DNA from: Robbsia sp. KACC 23696
Lineage (GTDB): Bacteria; Pseudomonadota; Gammaproteobacteria; Burkholderiales; Burkholderiaceae
DNA: 64,000 nucleotides
Direction of reading: 5' to 3'
Assembly (NCBI RefSeq): GCF_039852015.1
Contig: NZ_CP156626.1
Coordinates: 3,010,249-3,074,248, forward strand
Shown here: in pieces, positions 1 through 9,819 of the stretch
Position numbering within the stretch: the first letter of the stretch is position 1
How the letters are laid out: every line of letters starts with the position of its first letter
The notes under the pieces: model-generated
Told to the model about the DNA's origin: nothing
What the model saw: the letters and a program-made list of their open reading frames with translations, nothing else
Databases searched by the model: none
Program-made: the position numbers and the translations under genes

Positions 1-79
1 AAGGCCGGCCGCGGCACGGCATCGTCCGCGTACAGCGTCGTCCGATCACGGGGCAGCCGACAGAGCGGCTGCCGGCGAC

Positions 80-757
80 TCAGGCGCCGCGCGATGAATC
101 CGTTGCGCCAGACGCCGCGCGCTTCTGTCGCACCATCTTGTACACGCCGGCCAGGGCCACCGGCACGATCGCCGCACAGACGCCCACCAGCGCGATCACG
201 TTCAAGTATTGGCGGATGAACGGCAGGTTGCCGAAGAAATAGCCGCAGATCACCAGCAACCCCACCCAAAACACCGCGCCGACGACGTTGAACAGCTGAA
301 AGCGCGCCATGCCCATGCCGGAGACGCCGGCGACGAAAGGCGCGAACGTCCGCACCACCGGGACGAAGCGCGCCAGCACCAGCGTCTTGCCGCCATGGCG
401 TTCGTAGAAGCCATGCGTGCGTTGCAGCGCCGTGCGATCCAGGAAGCGCCAGTTCGATTCATAGACCTTCGGTCCGATCGACCGCCCGATCAGGTAGTTC
501 ACCGTATTGCCGAGCACCGCCGCAACCAGCAACAGCACCAGCAAGGTGCTCAAGGACATCGCGCCACTGGCGGCGAACGCACCGCCGATAAACAGCAGCG
601 AGTCGCCAGGCAGGAAGGGAAAGATCACCAGTCCGGTTTCACAGAACACGATCAGGAACAGCACCGCATAGACCCAGGCCCCGTAATTCGCGATGAAAGG
701 GCCGAGGAATTTGTCGATATGCAAAATCATGCCGGCGAAATGCAAAACGGTGTCCAA
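80..757 (-). CDS. DedA family inner-membrane protein
   Basis: A 225-residue polytopic membrane protein of the DedA (SNARE-associated/VTT) family, whose members are linked to lipid-carrier (undecaprenyl phosphate) recycling, membrane potential and envelope homeostasis. Visible features are an amphipathic N-terminus, the family signature around residues 40-55 (CETGLVIFPFLPGDSLLF), the second conserved block FVPVVRTFAPFVAGVSGM near residues 131-148, and a hydrophobic C-terminal segment followed by a basic tail (KMVRQKR). The length is normal for the family. It reads away from mutL and has no obvious operon partner in the window. The family is clear; the exact substrate cannot be told from sequence. 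Confidence 0.9.
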   Translation of the reverse strand: MDTVLHFAGMILHIDKFLGPFIANYGAWVYAVLFLIVFCETGLVIFPFLPGDSLLFIGGAFAASGAMSLSTLLVLLLVAAVLGNTVNYLIGRSIGPKVYESNWRFLDRTALQRTHGFYERHGGKTLVLARFVPVVRTFAPFVAGVSGMGMARFQLFNVVGAVFWVGLLVICGYFFGNLPFIRQYLNVIALVGVCAAIVPVALAGVYKMVRQKRAASGATDSSRGA

Positions 758-863
758 ATCGTTATTCCTTGCGTTAAGTGGATCGATGCCAGCGAGGCGC
801 AGAACATCATACCGGAATCACCTGCGCGCCAAGGGATTCGGCGGGCCCTTCCGGTAATGCCGT

Positions 864-869
864 TATAAT
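864..869 (+). promoter_or_regulatory. possible -10 box upstream of mutL
   Basis: A perfect TATAAT lies about 100 bp before the mutL start, in the 213-bp gap between the divergent dedA and mutL genes. No good -35 hexamer sits 16-18 bp upstream, so this is only a candidate promoter. Confidence 0.35.
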
Positions 870-970
870 TCTCGTCATCGTCCTATGGCGTTCCCGGTGG
901 CATCGCCCGCGCGCCGCACCGTCTGGATCACCGCTAGTTTCCCGCATCGTTTGTTAACACCGCGTTAACC

Positions 971-3196
971 TTGAACCCTTCCCAGACCTCCGATCACGAT
1001 GCCGATTCGCTCGGCATCGGGGCACCGCTGCCTGCCGCCGAAACCGCGGCGGGGCCGCGCCGTGGCCGTCAAGCAAGTCGTCCGATCTGCGCCCTGCCCG
1101 ATCAACTGATCAGTCAGATCGCGGCCGGCGAAGTCGTCGAGCGCCCGGCATCGGTGGTGAAGGAATTGTTGGAGAACGCACTGGACGCGGGCGCCAGCAC
1201 GTTGCGCATCGTGCTGGAGGCCGGCGGCGTCAAGCGCATCAGCATCACCGACGACGGCGGCGGCATTGCCGCCGACGAGCTGCCGTTGGCCTTGATGCGC
1301 CACGCTACCAGCAAGATCCGCTCGCTGGCGGAGTTGGAATCGGTCGCGACGCTTGGTTTTCGGGGCGAAGCGCTGGCCTCGATCGCGTCGGTGGCGCAGA
1401 TGAGTATCACCAGCCGCACGGCCGCGGCGCCGCATGCGACGCGGATCGATGCCGACACCGGCGTCATCGCGCCGTCGGCGGGCGGCACCGGCACCGTCAT
1501 CGACGTCCGCGAGCTGTACTTCAACACGCCGGCGCGGCGCAAGTTCCTGAAGAGCGAGCAGACGGAATTCGGACATTGCCTGGAGATGGTCCGGCGTGCG
1601 GCCCTGTCGCGGCCCGATGTCGCGATCTCCGTGCTGCACAACGGCCGCGCCGTCGAGCATTGGAATGCGGCGGAACCGGTGCAGCGCGTGGGTGCCGTCA
1701 TGGGCGAAGGCTTCAGCCGCGCCTTCCTGCCGGTGGACGAAGCAGCCGGACCGATCGCCGTCTACGGCTGCGCCGGCTTGCCGACCACCAGCCGGACGCG
1801 GGCAGACCAGCAATATTTCTTCGTCAACGGCCGGTTCGTCCGCGATCGACTGCTGGGCCATGCGGTCCGCGCGGCCTACGAGGATGTGCTGCACGGCGAC
1901 CGCTTCCCGGCCTATTGCCTGTTCCTCGACCTGCCGCCGGAAGCCGTCGACGTCAACGTGCATCCATCGAAGATCGAAGTACGTTTCCGCGATTCGCGAT
2001 CGATCCACCAGTTCGTATTCCACGCCGTGCAGCGCGCCTTGTCGCGTTACGCCGGGCAGTCGCCCGAAACGACGCAAGGCGGCCATGCCGCCGCGATCGG
2101 CCCGGACGGCCTGGCTGCCGACCCGACCTCCGGCGCGGCCGATGGCGGCGTACCGGCACAGACGATGCCAGCCTGGCGCCCGCAGGCGCCTTTGCATGCC
2201 ACGCAGCAGGCGTCCTTGCCGATTGGTCGGCTCGGTGCCGGCGGCGGCAATACCGGCGCGTATTTCGGCGGTGCCAATGGCGGCTTCCGCGGCGGGCCCG
2301 CGGCGTCACCGGCCAGCACGTCCTACTACGGCGCGCTGTTCGGCAAACGGGAAGACGCGCCGGGCGCGGACGGCGCCGATGCCACAGCGCGCGCTGACGA
2401 TCCGAACTGGCGCCCCGCCTCGCCGCTGTTCGTCGCCGAGCCCGGCGCCACGTACGCCCGCAACCCGGACGGCTTGAACGGCGAAGGCGCCGGCATCGAA
2501 AACGCCGCAATCGGTAGCGCTGCCGGCTACGACGGCTACGATCGCGCCGCGCGCGGACTCGGTCTGCCGAATGCCGCCGGCGGCAAGGCCAGCGATTGGG
2601 ACGACGACGACGCCCACCCGCTCGGCTTTGCCTTGGGTCAGGTGCATGGCATCTATGTGCTGGCGCAGAACGGTCGCGGCATCGTCATCGTCGATATGCA
2701 CGCGGCGCACGAGCGCATCCTGTACGAGCAATTCAAGACGGCGCTTGCAAACCGGACCATCGCCGTGCAGCCGCTGCTGATCCCGGTGTCGATGCCGGCC
2801 GATCCGATCGAAGTAGGCACCGTCGAGGAAAACCGCGAAACGCTGGAGGCGCTCGGCTTCGACATCGCGCCGATCTCGCCGACGACGCTGGCGATTCGCT
2901 CGGTGCCGGCCTTGCTGAAGGAAGCCGATCTGGGCGCGCTCGCGCGCGCCTTGATCGCCGATCTGCACGCCTGGGGCGGCTCGCGTGTGTTGACCGAGCA
3001 CCAACACACCTTGCTCGGCACGCTGGCCTGCCATCATGCGGTGCGGGCGAATCGTCGGCTCACGCTCGACGAGATGAATGCGCTGCTCCGATCGATGGAA
3101 CAGACCGAACGCGCGGACCAATGCAATCACGGCCGTCCCACCTGGTATCAGTTGACCATCGGTGATCTGGACCGCCTGTTCATGCGTGGCCAATGA
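971..3196 (+). CDS. mutL: DNA mismatch repair protein MutL
   Basis: MutL couples mismatch recognition by MutS to strand incision. The N-terminal GHKL ATPase shows [17 protein letters not shown] and GFRGEAL motifs within residues 35-150. A long Gly/Ala-rich linker (about residues 370-545) precedes the C-terminal dimerisation domain. That domain contains [12 protein letters not shown] (residues 575-586), which fits the metal-binding DQHA(x)2E(x)4E endonuclease motif with Q replaced by M, plus ACHHAVR and CNHGRPT motifs. So this MutL probably nicks DNA itself, as in methyl-independent repair, rather than relying on MutH. 741 residues; the start is a TTG, since there is no ATG before the conserved N-terminus. 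The stop overlaps the miaA start (ATGA), so the two are co-translated. Confidence 0.95.
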   Translation: MNPSQTSDHDADSLGIGAPLPAAETAAGPRRGRQASRPICALPDQLISQIAAGEVVERPASVVKELLENALDAGASTLRIVLEAGGVKRISITDDGGGIAADELPLALMRHATSKIRSLAELESVATLGFRGEALASIASVAQMSITSRTAAAPHATRIDADTGVIAPSAGGTGTVIDVRELYFNTPARRKFLKSEQTEFGHCLEMVRRAALSRPDVAISVLHNGRAVEHWNAAEPVQRVGAVMGEGFSRAFLPVDEAAGPIAVYGCAGLPTTSRTRADQQYFFVNGRFVRDRLLGHAVRAAYEDVLHGDRFPAYCLFLDLPPEAVDVNVHPSKIEVRFRDSRSIHQFVFHAVQRALSRYAGQSPETTQGGHAAAIGPDGLAADPTSGAADGGVPAQTMPAWRPQAPLHATQQASLPIGRLGAGGGNTGAYFGGANGGFRGGPAASPASTSYYGALFGKREDAPGADGADATARADDPNWRPASPLFVAEPGATYARNPDGLNGEGAGIENAAIGSAAGYDGYDRAARGLGLPNAAGGKASDWDDDDAHPLGFALGQVHGIYVLAQNGRGIVIVDMHAAHERILYEQFKTALANRTIAVQPLLIPVSMPADPIEVGTVEENRETLEALGFDIAPISPTTLAIRSVPALLKEADLGALARALIADLHAWGGSRVLTEHQHTLLGTLACHHAVRANRRLTLDEMNALLRSMEQTERADQCNHGRPTWYQLTIGDLDRLFMRGQ

Positions 3197-4200
3197 CGTT
3201 GCCGCCCTCTCTTTCCACTGCCGCGCCGGTCGTCTGCATATTGGGGCCCACCGCATCGGGCAAGACGGCGAGCGCGCTGGCGGTCGCACGTCATGAACGC
3301 GCGGCCGGACGTGCCGTCGAGCTGATCAGCCTGGACTCCGCGCTAGTGTTTCGCGACATGGATATCGGTACGGCGAAACCGAGCGCCGCCGAACGTGCGG
3401 ACGTGCCGCACTGGCTGATCGATATCCGCGATCCCGTGCAGGCGTACTCCGCCGCCGAATTCCGCGACGACACGCTCGCCCTGATCGCCGAGATCCGCGC
3501 CCGTGGTGCGCAACCGGTGATCGTCGGCGGCACGATGATGTATTTTCACGCACTGACGCAAGGCTTGGCAGCGCTCCCCCAGGCCGATGCCGCCGTGCGC
3601 GCGGCACTCGATGCGGAGGCCGCGCGAGAAGGCTGGCCCGCGATGCATCGTCGTCTGGCCGCGCACGATCCGGAAACCGCGGCACGCCTGGCGCCGAACG
3701 ATGCGCAGCGTATCCAGCGCGCGCTGGAAATTCTGCACATCAGCGGTCAGACGATGTCCTACTGGCTGGCACGCCAGAAAGCCGAGGCCGACGCGGCGCC
3801 AGACGCCGCGTCGGCCGCGTCGCGCTATACGGTGATTTCACTGGAACCGTCCGATCGCGCCGTGCTGCACGCACGGATCGCCACGCGATTCGATGCGATG
3901 CTGGACCACGGATTCATCGATGAAGTCGCGCGACTGCGGGCCAGGGGTGATTTGCATCCGGACCTGGCATCGATGCGCTGTGTCGGCTATCGACAGGCGT
4001 GGGACTATCTGGACGGTCGAGACGACCGAACGACGATGCGGGATAAGGGGATTTTCGCCACGCGCCAGCTGTGCAAGCGACAACTGACCTGGCTGAGAAA
4101 GATCGGCGGACGCTCGGTGATCGATTGCGTCCGCGACGATGTGGTCGAGCAGGCCAGCCGCGCCGTCATCGACGCACTGGCCCAGGCGCGCAGCGCCTAG
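3193..4200 (+). CDS. miaA: tRNA dimethylallyltransferase MiaA
   Basis: MiaA transfers a dimethylallyl group to A37 of tRNAs reading UNN codons, the first step toward ms2i6A. The protein (335 residues) has the P-loop GPTASGKT at residues 18-25, the [18 protein letters not shown] region that binds substrate, [15 protein letters not shown], and the C-terminal [15 protein letters not shown] block with the [12 protein letters not shown] motif, all in family order. Its ATG overlaps the mutL TGA by four bases, the usual mutL-miaA arrangement. A short Ala-rich insertion (about residues 198-210) is harmless-looking. No terminator is obvious in the 15 bp before the convergent purM. Confidence 0.96.
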   Translation: MTLPPSLSTAAPVVCILGPTASGKTASALAVARHERAAGRAVELISLDSALVFRDMDIGTAKPSAAERADVPHWLIDIRDPVQAYSAAEFRDDTLALIAEIRARGAQPVIVGGTMMYFHALTQGLAALPQADAAVRAALDAEAAREGWPAMHRRLAAHDPETAARLAPNDAQRIQRALEILHISGQTMSYWLARQKAEADAAPDAASAASRYTVISLEPSDRAVLHARIATRFDAMLDHGFIDEVARLRARGDLHPDLASMRCVGYRQAWDYLDGRDDRTTMRDKGIFATRQLCKRQLTWLRKIGGRSVIDCVRDDVVEQASRAVIDALAQARSA

Positions 4201-4215
4201 ACCGAGAAGACCCGC

Positions 4216-5280
4216 TTAGATCACGACGGTCTGTGCTTCGCCGGCCGCGCTCGCGCGCACCTTGCCGATTTGCCACACCACTTCACCGGCAGCCGACAGC
4301 GCCGCGCTGGCCTTAGCCGCGTCCTGCTCGGACACGACGAGTACCAGGCCGATACCGCAGTTGAACACCCGATGCATTTCCGCATCCGCCACGCCGCCAT
4401 GCTTCTGCAGCCAGCCGAACAGCGGCGGCAGCGGCCAGGCGCTGTGGTCGAGCTCGGCGGTCAGCCCTTCGGCCAGGATCCGCGGAATATTTTCGACCAG
4501 TCCGCCGCCGGTGATATGGGCGATGCCCTTGACGGCAACCTGTTCCAGCAGGCTCAGCACCGGCTTGACATAGATGCGCGTGGGCGCCATCAATGCGTCC
4601 GACAGCGAACGGCCGTCGAAATCGGCGTCCAGATCCGGATTCGCCCGTTCGATGATCTTGCGGACCAGCGAATAGCCATTCGAGTGGATGCCGCTCGACG
4701 CCAGGCCCAGCACGACATCGCCCGGCTGAATCGTGCGACCGTCGATGATCTTGCTCTTCTCGACCGCGCCCACCGCAAAACCGGCCAGATCGTACTCACC
4801 GTCCGGATACATGCCCGGCATTTCCGCCGTTTCGCCACCGATCAGCGCACAGCCGGCCAGCTCGCAGCCGGTGGCAATGCCGCCGACGACGCGCGCCGCG
4901 GTATCCACGTCGAGCTTGCCGCAAGCAAAATAGTCGAGGAAGAACAACGGCTCAGCGCCCTGCACCAGGATATCGTTGACGCTCATCGCGACCAGATCCT
5001 GGCCCACCGTGTCGTGACGATTCAGCTCGAAGGCGAGGCGCAGCTTGGTGCCCACGCCGTCGGTGCCGGACACGAGGACCGGCTCTTTGTAGCGTTTCGG
5101 GATTTCGAACAGCGCGCCGAAACCGCCGATGCCGTTCAGCACGCCTTCACGCATCGTGCGCTTGGCCAGCGGCTTGATACGATCGACCAACGCGTCGCCC
5201 GCGTCGATGTCGACCCCCGCGTCGCGGTAGGACAGACCGGCGGCGGATGCGTTCACGGGAAGGTCTTTCGATTCATTCAT
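4216..5280 (-). CDS. purM: Phosphoribosylformylglycinamidine cyclo-ligase (AIR synthetase)
   Basis: PurM closes the imidazole ring, converting FGAM to AIR with ATP in purine synthesis. The 354-residue protein carries the expected blocks: [16 protein letters not shown] at the N-terminus, [55 protein letters not shown] and [13 protein letters not shown]. An upstream in-frame start would add 14 residues (MPRDFACAF...), but the ATG at 5280 gives the family N-terminus and is preferred. It is divergent from hda; a palindrome that offers TAAAAT on both strands lies between them. Confidence 0.95.
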   Translation of the reverse strand: MNESKDLPVNASAAGLSYRDAGVDIDAGDALVDRIKPLAKRTMREGVLNGIGGFGALFEIPKRYKEPVLVSGTDGVGTKLRLAFELNRHDTVGQDLVAMSVNDILVQGAEPLFFLDYFACGKLDVDTAARVVGGIATGCELAGCALIGGETAEMPGMYPDGEYDLAGFAVGAVEKSKIIDGRTIQPGDVVLGLASSGIHSNGYSLVRKIIERANPDLDADFDGRSLSDALMAPTRIYVKPVLSLLEQVAVKGIAHITGGGLVENIPRILAEGLTAELDHSAWPLPPLFGWLQKHGGVADAEMHRVFNCGIGLVLVVSEQDAAKASAALSAAGEVVWQIGKVRASAAGEAQTVVI

Positions 5281-5355
5281 GACGGAAAAGCAGTGAAAAG
5301 CACACGCAAAATCGCGCGGCATCGTGAAAGGGCACCGTCTGCACGCGGCAGGTTC

Positions 5356-5375
5356 GGTAAAATGCGGATTTTACC
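5356..5375. promoter_or_regulatory. 20-bp palindrome between purM and hda
   Basis: GGTAAAAT-GCGG-ATTTTACC is an inverted repeat with perfect 8-bp arms. Each arm supplies a TAAAAT hexamer, so the site could give -10 boxes in both directions (purM leftward, hda rightward) and could also be an operator. Clear -35 hexamers were not seen, so the promoter role is inferred. Confidence 0.45.
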
Positions 5376-5495
5376 CCATGCAGGCTGCCGCCCGATGGAT
5401 TCGCCGATGATTTTGCTGTCGTTTCGCTCCTGCCCCAGCAGCCAGCCCCCGCGCGGGGCTGCCGCGGCGGCACGCGCGCGGACCGGAGACGGGTC

Positions 5496-6440
5496 TTGAC
5501 GCGCCTGCACGCAGGCGCCCCCGCCGGTGCGGCGCGGACCCCGCCTGCCGTCACCGCATCCGATCTTCCGACGGCGGCATCGTCCGCTTCCGCGCCGATC
5601 AGCCGCCAGTTGCTGCTCGACCTGGGCACCCCGCCGCCGGCCACTTTCGACAATTTCATCGCCGGCCCGAATACGGAATTGGTGAGCCGACTGTTGCAGT
5701 TGCGCCGTAGCGTGTTCGCCACACCCGACATCCAGCGGCCAGGCCTGGTCCGCGCCCCCGACGATCGGGTGTTCTACGTCTGGGGCGAGTCCGGCAGCGG
5801 CCGTAGCCATCTATTGCACGCACTGTGCGATGCCGTCGACCTGCCCGATGCGCCGGCTGGCAGCGCGCAACAGCGCGTACGATTGCTGACGCCGCAGAGC
5901 CCGCTGTCGAGTTTCGGCTTCGATCCGCACGTGACGCTCTACGCGATCGACGACTGCGACCGGCTGCCGCCGGCCCGACAGATCGCGGTTTTCAATCTCT
6001 TCAATGAAATCCAGGCAGACCCGAAAGTCGCCTTTGTCGCCACCGGCGGTGCGCCCCCGCGTGGTCTGACGATCCGCGACGACCTGCGCACACGACTCGG
6101 CTGGGGCCTGGTTTATCGTTTGGCGCCGTTGAACGACGATGAAAAAATGGCGGCACTGCAGATCGCGGCGCGCGACCGTGGCTTTGCGCTGGCACCCGAT
6201 GTGCCGCCGCATCTGCTGCACCATTACCAGCGCGACATGCCGAGCCTGAAGCGTTTACTCGATGCGCTGGGACAATTCGCCCTGGAACGCAAACGCGCGA
6301 TCACGCTGCCGCTGCTGCGCGCGATGCTCGCCGATGCGCCTGACGGCATCGTCGCGCCTCCGGCCGCCGCACCGGTCGGAATCGCAAAAACAGCCTCTTC
6401 TCCCCATTCCGCTCGGACTCGTACCGGCCGCATCAAGTAG
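5496..6440 (+). CDS. hda: DnaA regulatory inactivator Hda (DnaA-like AAA+ protein)
   Basis: Hda stimulates hydrolysis of DnaA-bound ATP after initiation, together with the DNA clamp. The protein begins its homology at QLLLDLGTPPPATFDNFIAG, the N-terminal clamp-binding and DnaA-like segment, followed by the Walker A-like GESGSGRSHLLHAL, a Walker B-like YAIDDCDRLP, and the sensor region RDDLRTRLGWGLVYRLAPL. The start is a TTG with GGAGA five to ten bases upstream. At 314 residues it is longer than the usual 230-250 because of an Ala-rich N-terminal extension (about 35 residues) and a basic, unstructured C-terminal tail. It is followed closely by the HAD phosphatase gene. Confidence 0.88.
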   Translation: MTRLHAGAPAGAARTPPAVTASDLPTAASSASAPISRQLLLDLGTPPPATFDNFIAGPNTELVSRLLQLRRSVFATPDIQRPGLVRAPDDRVFYVWGESGSGRSHLLHALCDAVDLPDAPAGSAQQRVRLLTPQSPLSSFGFDPHVTLYAIDDCDRLPPARQIAVFNLFNEIQADPKVAFVATGGAPPRGLTIRDDLRTRLGWGLVYRLAPLNDDEKMAALQIAARDRGFALAPDVPPHLLHHYQRDMPSLKRLLDALGQFALERKRAITLPLLRAMLADAPDGIVAPPAAAPVGIAKTASSPHSARTRTGRIK

Positions 6441-6451
6441 AATCACATTCC

Positions 6452-7132
6452 ATGACCCGACTCGCATTATTCGACCTCGACCACACCCTGATCCCCACTG
6501 ACAGCGATCATGCGTGGGGACGCTTCATGATCCAGCTCGGATTGGTCGACCCGGTGCAATTTCAGCGGGACAATGAGCGCTTCTACGAGGACTACCAGAA
6601 CGGTTGCCTCGACATTCACGCCTACCTTCGGGTGGCGGTGGCGCCGCTCACGCGCCATTCGCGCGACGAGCTGGATGCCTGGCACCGTCAATTCATGGCC
6701 GACGTGATCGGCCCTAACCTGCTGCCGAGCGCGCGCGAACTGGTCCGTGCGCATCAGGACGCAGGCGATTTGTGTTGCATCATCACCGCCACCAACGCCT
6801 TTGTGACCCGCCCGATCGCGACGGCGTTCGGCGTCGACAATCTGCTGGCCATCGAATTGGCGACGGAAGACGGTGCGCCGCGCGGCCGCTACACCGGCGA
6901 CATCGTCGGCGTGCCGAGCTTCCGTGAAGGCAAAGTCACCCGACTGCATAGCTGGCTCGCCGACCAGGGCAAGACACTGGCCGATTTTTCGCAGACTTTT
7001 TTCTACAGCGATTCGCGTAACGACCTGCCCCTGATGCAGGAGGTCAGCGACCCCGTTGCGACGAACCCGGACGAGACGTTGCGCGCGCATGCGGTCGCGC
7101 ACGGCTGGCGCATCCTGGAACTCTTTAATTGA
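6452..7132 (+). CDS. HAD-IB family phosphatase (SerB-like)
   Basis: A haloacid-dehalogenase superfamily hydrolase of 226 residues. Motif I is FDLDHTL (nucleophile Asp8, acid/base Asp10), motif II is in CIITATNAF, the motif III Lys is in EGKVTRL, and motif IV is FYSDSRNDLPLM. The pattern and cap match the HAD-IB group that includes phosphoserine phosphatase and CicA-type proteins, so it probably removes phosphate from a small molecule; the substrate is not predictable here. It starts 11 bases after hda and its TGA lies one base before the pcnB start, so it probably shares a transcript with both. Confidence 0.88.
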   Translation: MTRLALFDLDHTLIPTDSDHAWGRFMIQLGLVDPVQFQRDNERFYEDYQNGCLDIHAYLRVAVAPLTRHSRDELDAWHRQFMADVIGPNLLPSARELVRAHQDAGDLCCIITATNAFVTRPIATAFGVDNLLAIELATEDGAPRGRYTGDIVGVPSFREGKVTRLHSWLADQGKTLADFSQTFFYSDSRNDLPLMQEVSDPVATNPDETLRAHAVAHGWRILELFN

Positions 7133-7133
7133 C

Positions 7134-9203
7134 GTGATTACAAAATTTATTAAAAAACTACTAGGCCGTCCGGAAGACGACACGTCCCCCTCGACGGAAA
7201 TGGAAGGGGCCCTCGATACGCCGTCGGCCGATGAGCATGGCGGCGCGGATGCCGCGCCGGCGGCCACGGCCCGGCCCCGATCGCGCAGCACGGCGCCAGC
7301 TCCGGCCGCACCGGGCTCCGCGGCGCGCGCCCGAGAAAAGGCCGCGCGCGCGGCCCAAGCTGCGCGTGAACATACCGAAAACGGCGATGCAGCGGACGGC
7401 GTGGCAGCGGAGACCGATGCGGCCGGCCGTGCCGAGCGCGCCACTGGTGGCGGCGTCGCACGACGCGCGCGCTCGATTCGCGCCGCCAGCGGCAACGCCA
7501 ACGTGGCGCGCGGCGGCGCAAAGCCCGGCGCGGCGGCCTTTACCGGCTCGGACACCCCGGTGGTGATCCCCGCCGACGTGCACGGCATCAACCCCAATCT
7601 GATCTCGCGCAACGCGGTACGCGTGACCGATACGCTGCAGCAGGCCGGTTTCCGCGCCTTCATCGTCGGCGGCGCCGTGCGCGATCTGTTGTTCGGGGTC
7701 GCGCCCAAGGATTTCGACGTCGCCACCGATGCCACGCCGGATCAGGTGCAGAAACTGTTCCGACGCGCGCGCATCATCGGTCGACGCTTCCAGATCAATC
7801 ACGTGCAATTCGGTCAGGACATCATCGAAGTCTCGACGTTCCGGGCACTGGTCGATCCGGCGGCGACGCCTGAAACGGCGGCGGCCGACAACGCCGCGAC
7901 GGCCGAAGCCGAGGCCGCGATCGTCGCATCGGCGGCCGAAGCGGGCCGCGGCGCCGCCGCGCGCACCACGGTCACGCCGAACGACAGCGACAGCGGCAGC
8001 GGCAGCGGCGCCGTCGATGCCGACGACGCACACGACAGCGACGATGCGGGATCGCACGACGACGCACGCGATAACGGACATGACGGCGCCGAGCCGCGCG
8101 GCCAGGATGCACCGCGTGGGCCGAACCAAGGCGGCCGCGGCGATCGTCGCAACCGTCGTCGACGCGAGGATCCGGACCGTCGCTTGCATGCGGTGGACGC
8201 CAGTGGCCGCGTGGTACGCGACAACGTCTGGGGTGAACAGCACGAAGACGCGCGTCGTCGCGACTTCACGATCAACGCGATGTACTACGATCCGTCCAGC
8301 CAGACGGTACTCGATTATCACGAGGGAATGGCCGATATGCGTGCGCGGACGCTGCGCATGATCGGCGACCCGGAGACCCGCTATCGCGAGGATCCGGTGC
8401 GGATGATGCGCGTCGTCCGGTTTGCGGCGAAGCTCGGCTTCGATATCGAGCCGGCGACGCGTGCACCGATCGCCGAGATGGCCGATCTGCTGAACAACGT
8501 CCCGGCCGCGCGGATTTTCGACGAGATGCTGAAGCTGCTGCTGTCAGGGCACGCCTTGGCCTGCCTGACGAAGCTGCGTACCGAAGGCCTGCTCGGTCAT
8601 CTGTTGCCGATGCTCGACTCGGCATTGTCCGAACCCGTCAGCGAGAAGTTCATCACGCTGTCGCTGACGAATACCGACCAGCGCATTCGCTCGGGCAAGC
8701 CGGTCTCCCCGGGGTTCCTGTTCGCTGCACTGTTGTGGCATGAAACGCAGCGCAGCTGGAAGCGCTACATGGTCGCGGGGGAATTGCCGATTCCGGCGCT
8801 GCACCGCGCGATGGACGAGGTCATGAACGCGCAGATCGGCAAGCTGGCCATTCAGCGGCGTTATGTCACCGATATGAAGGAAATCTGGGGCATGCAGCCG
8901 CGCCTGGAAAAGCGCGCTGGCCGTAGTGCTTTGAAACTGCTTGAACACCCGAAATTCAGAGCGGCGTATGATTTCCTATTGTTGCGCTGTGAATCGGAAG
9001 AGTTGGAACCGGCCCTGGGCCAATGGTGGACCGATTTCATCACAGGCGACTTCGAGGCACGCGAGGCATTGCTGAATAACAGCCCGCGTGAAGCCGGCCC
9101 GCGCGCCCGGCCGCGACGTCGGCGGCGGCGCGGTGGGCAGGGCAGGCAAGACGGCGGCCAGGACCATGATGGTGGCGCCGATGTCCCGACTCCAACGGTG
9201 TAG
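7134..9203 (+). CDS. pcnB: Poly(A) polymerase I with a large insertion in the nucleotidyltransferase domain
   Basis: PcnB adds poly(A) tails that target RNAs for decay and controls plasmid copy number. The GTG at 7134 gives an N-terminus MITKFIKKLLG and sits one base after the HAD stop, with GGAA upstream. Class II nucleotidyltransferase motifs are GGAVRDLLFG (residues 179-188), the catalytic DFD at 193-195 and RRDFTINAM (375-383), then RDPVRMMR-type tRNA-NT-like blocks (EDPVRMMRVVRFAAK). Two features are unusual: a roughly 140-residue Ala/Arg-rich N-terminal extension, and a roughly 115-residue Ala/Asp/Gly then Arg-rich insertion (about 241-355) splitting the catalytic head between the active-site strands. 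The C-terminus is very basic (RPRRRRRRGG), consistent with RNA binding. 689 residues, far longer than the usual 450-520. Confidence 0.92.
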   Translation: MITKFIKKLLGRPEDDTSPSTEMEGALDTPSADEHGGADAAPAATARPRSRSTAPAPAAPGSAARAREKAARAAQAAREHTENGDAADGVAAETDAAGRAERATGGGVARRARSIRAASGNANVARGGAKPGAAAFTGSDTPVVIPADVHGINPNLISRNAVRVTDTLQQAGFRAFIVGGAVRDLLFGVAPKDFDVATDATPDQVQKLFRRARIIGRRFQINHVQFGQDIIEVSTFRALVDPAATPETAAADNAATAEAEAAIVASAAEAGRGAAARTTVTPNDSDSGSGSGAVDADDAHDSDDAGSHDDARDNGHDGAEPRGQDAPRGPNQGGRGDRRNRRRREDPDRRLHAVDASGRVVRDNVWGEQHEDARRRDFTINAMYYDPSSQTVLDYHEGMADMRARTLRMIGDPETRYREDPVRMMRVVRFAAKLGFDIEPATRAPIAEMADLLNNVPAARIFDEMLKLLLSGHALACLTKLRTEGLLGHLLPMLDSALSEPVSEKFITLSLTNTDQRIRSGKPVSPGFLFAALLWHETQRSWKRYMVAGELPIPALHRAMDEVMNAQIGKLAIQRRYVTDMKEIWGMQPRLEKRAGRSALKLLEHPKFRAAYDFLLLRCESEELEPALGQWWTDFITGDFEAREALLNNSPREAGPRARPRRRRRRGGQGRQDGGQDHDGGADVPTPTV

Positions 9204-9228
9204 ACGCACTCTGTAACGGTTTTACGCT

Positions 9229-9780
9229 ATGACAGTTGCCTATCTGGGACTGGGCGCCAATCTCGGCGATGCACGTCAGTCGCTGAAAGACGCGGTCATC
9301 GCGCTGGCGCAACGGCCCGGCATCATCGTGCTCGGCAAATCGAGCCTCTATCAATCCGCCCCGGTGGACGCCAGCGGCGACGACTACCTGAACGTCGTGA
9401 TCGCCATCGGCACGCTCCTGACACCGCGCGCCCTGCTGGAGCTATGCCAGGACGTCGAGCGCGAGTTCGGCCGCGAGCGCCCGTTTCACAATGCGCCCCG
9501 GACGCTCGATGTCGACATCCTGCTGTACGGCGATCTCGACATGTCCGAGCCCGACCTGCGCATCCCGCATCCGCGCATGACGGAACGGGCTTTCGCGCTG
9601 CTGCCCTTGCTGGAACTCGACGGCGATGTCATCGTGCCCGGCAAGGGACGCGCGGCGGATTACGTCGCGGCGGTGCGCGATCAGCGTATCGAGATCGTCA
9701 CGACGTGTCAGTGCCGCATCCCGACCGCGAGCACCGCTGCCGCCGCGCGCGGTGCGTGCGGTCCCGGCAACACGCGTTAG
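9229..9780 (+). CDS. folK: HPPK, 6-hydroxymethyl-7,8-dihydropterin pyrophosphokinase
   Basis: FolK transfers pyrophosphate from ATP to 6-hydroxymethyl-dihydropterin in folate synthesis. The 183-residue protein begins with YLGLGANLGD, has the substrate loop YQSAPVDASGDDYLNVVI, and the HPPK signature RPFHNAPRTLDVDILLYGD in which the two Asp bind Mg-ATP, then IPHPRMTERAFALLPL. The last 25 residues are an Ala-rich tail. It lies 25 bp after pcnB and 39 bp before the deoxynucleoside kinase, in the typical Burkholderiaceae pcnB-folK-kinase-panB order. Confidence 0.96.
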   Translation: MTVAYLGLGANLGDARQSLKDAVIALAQRPGIIVLGKSSLYQSAPVDASGDDYLNVVIAIGTLLTPRALLELCQDVEREFGRERPFHNAPRTLDVDILLYGDLDMSEPDLRIPHPRMTERAFALLPLLELDGDVIVPGKGRAADYVAAVRDQRIEIVTTCQCRIPTASTAAAARGACGPGNTR

Positions 9781-9819
9781 CCGCGACGTCGCCCCCTCCA
9801 CCCTCTTTTCCTGCTGCCG

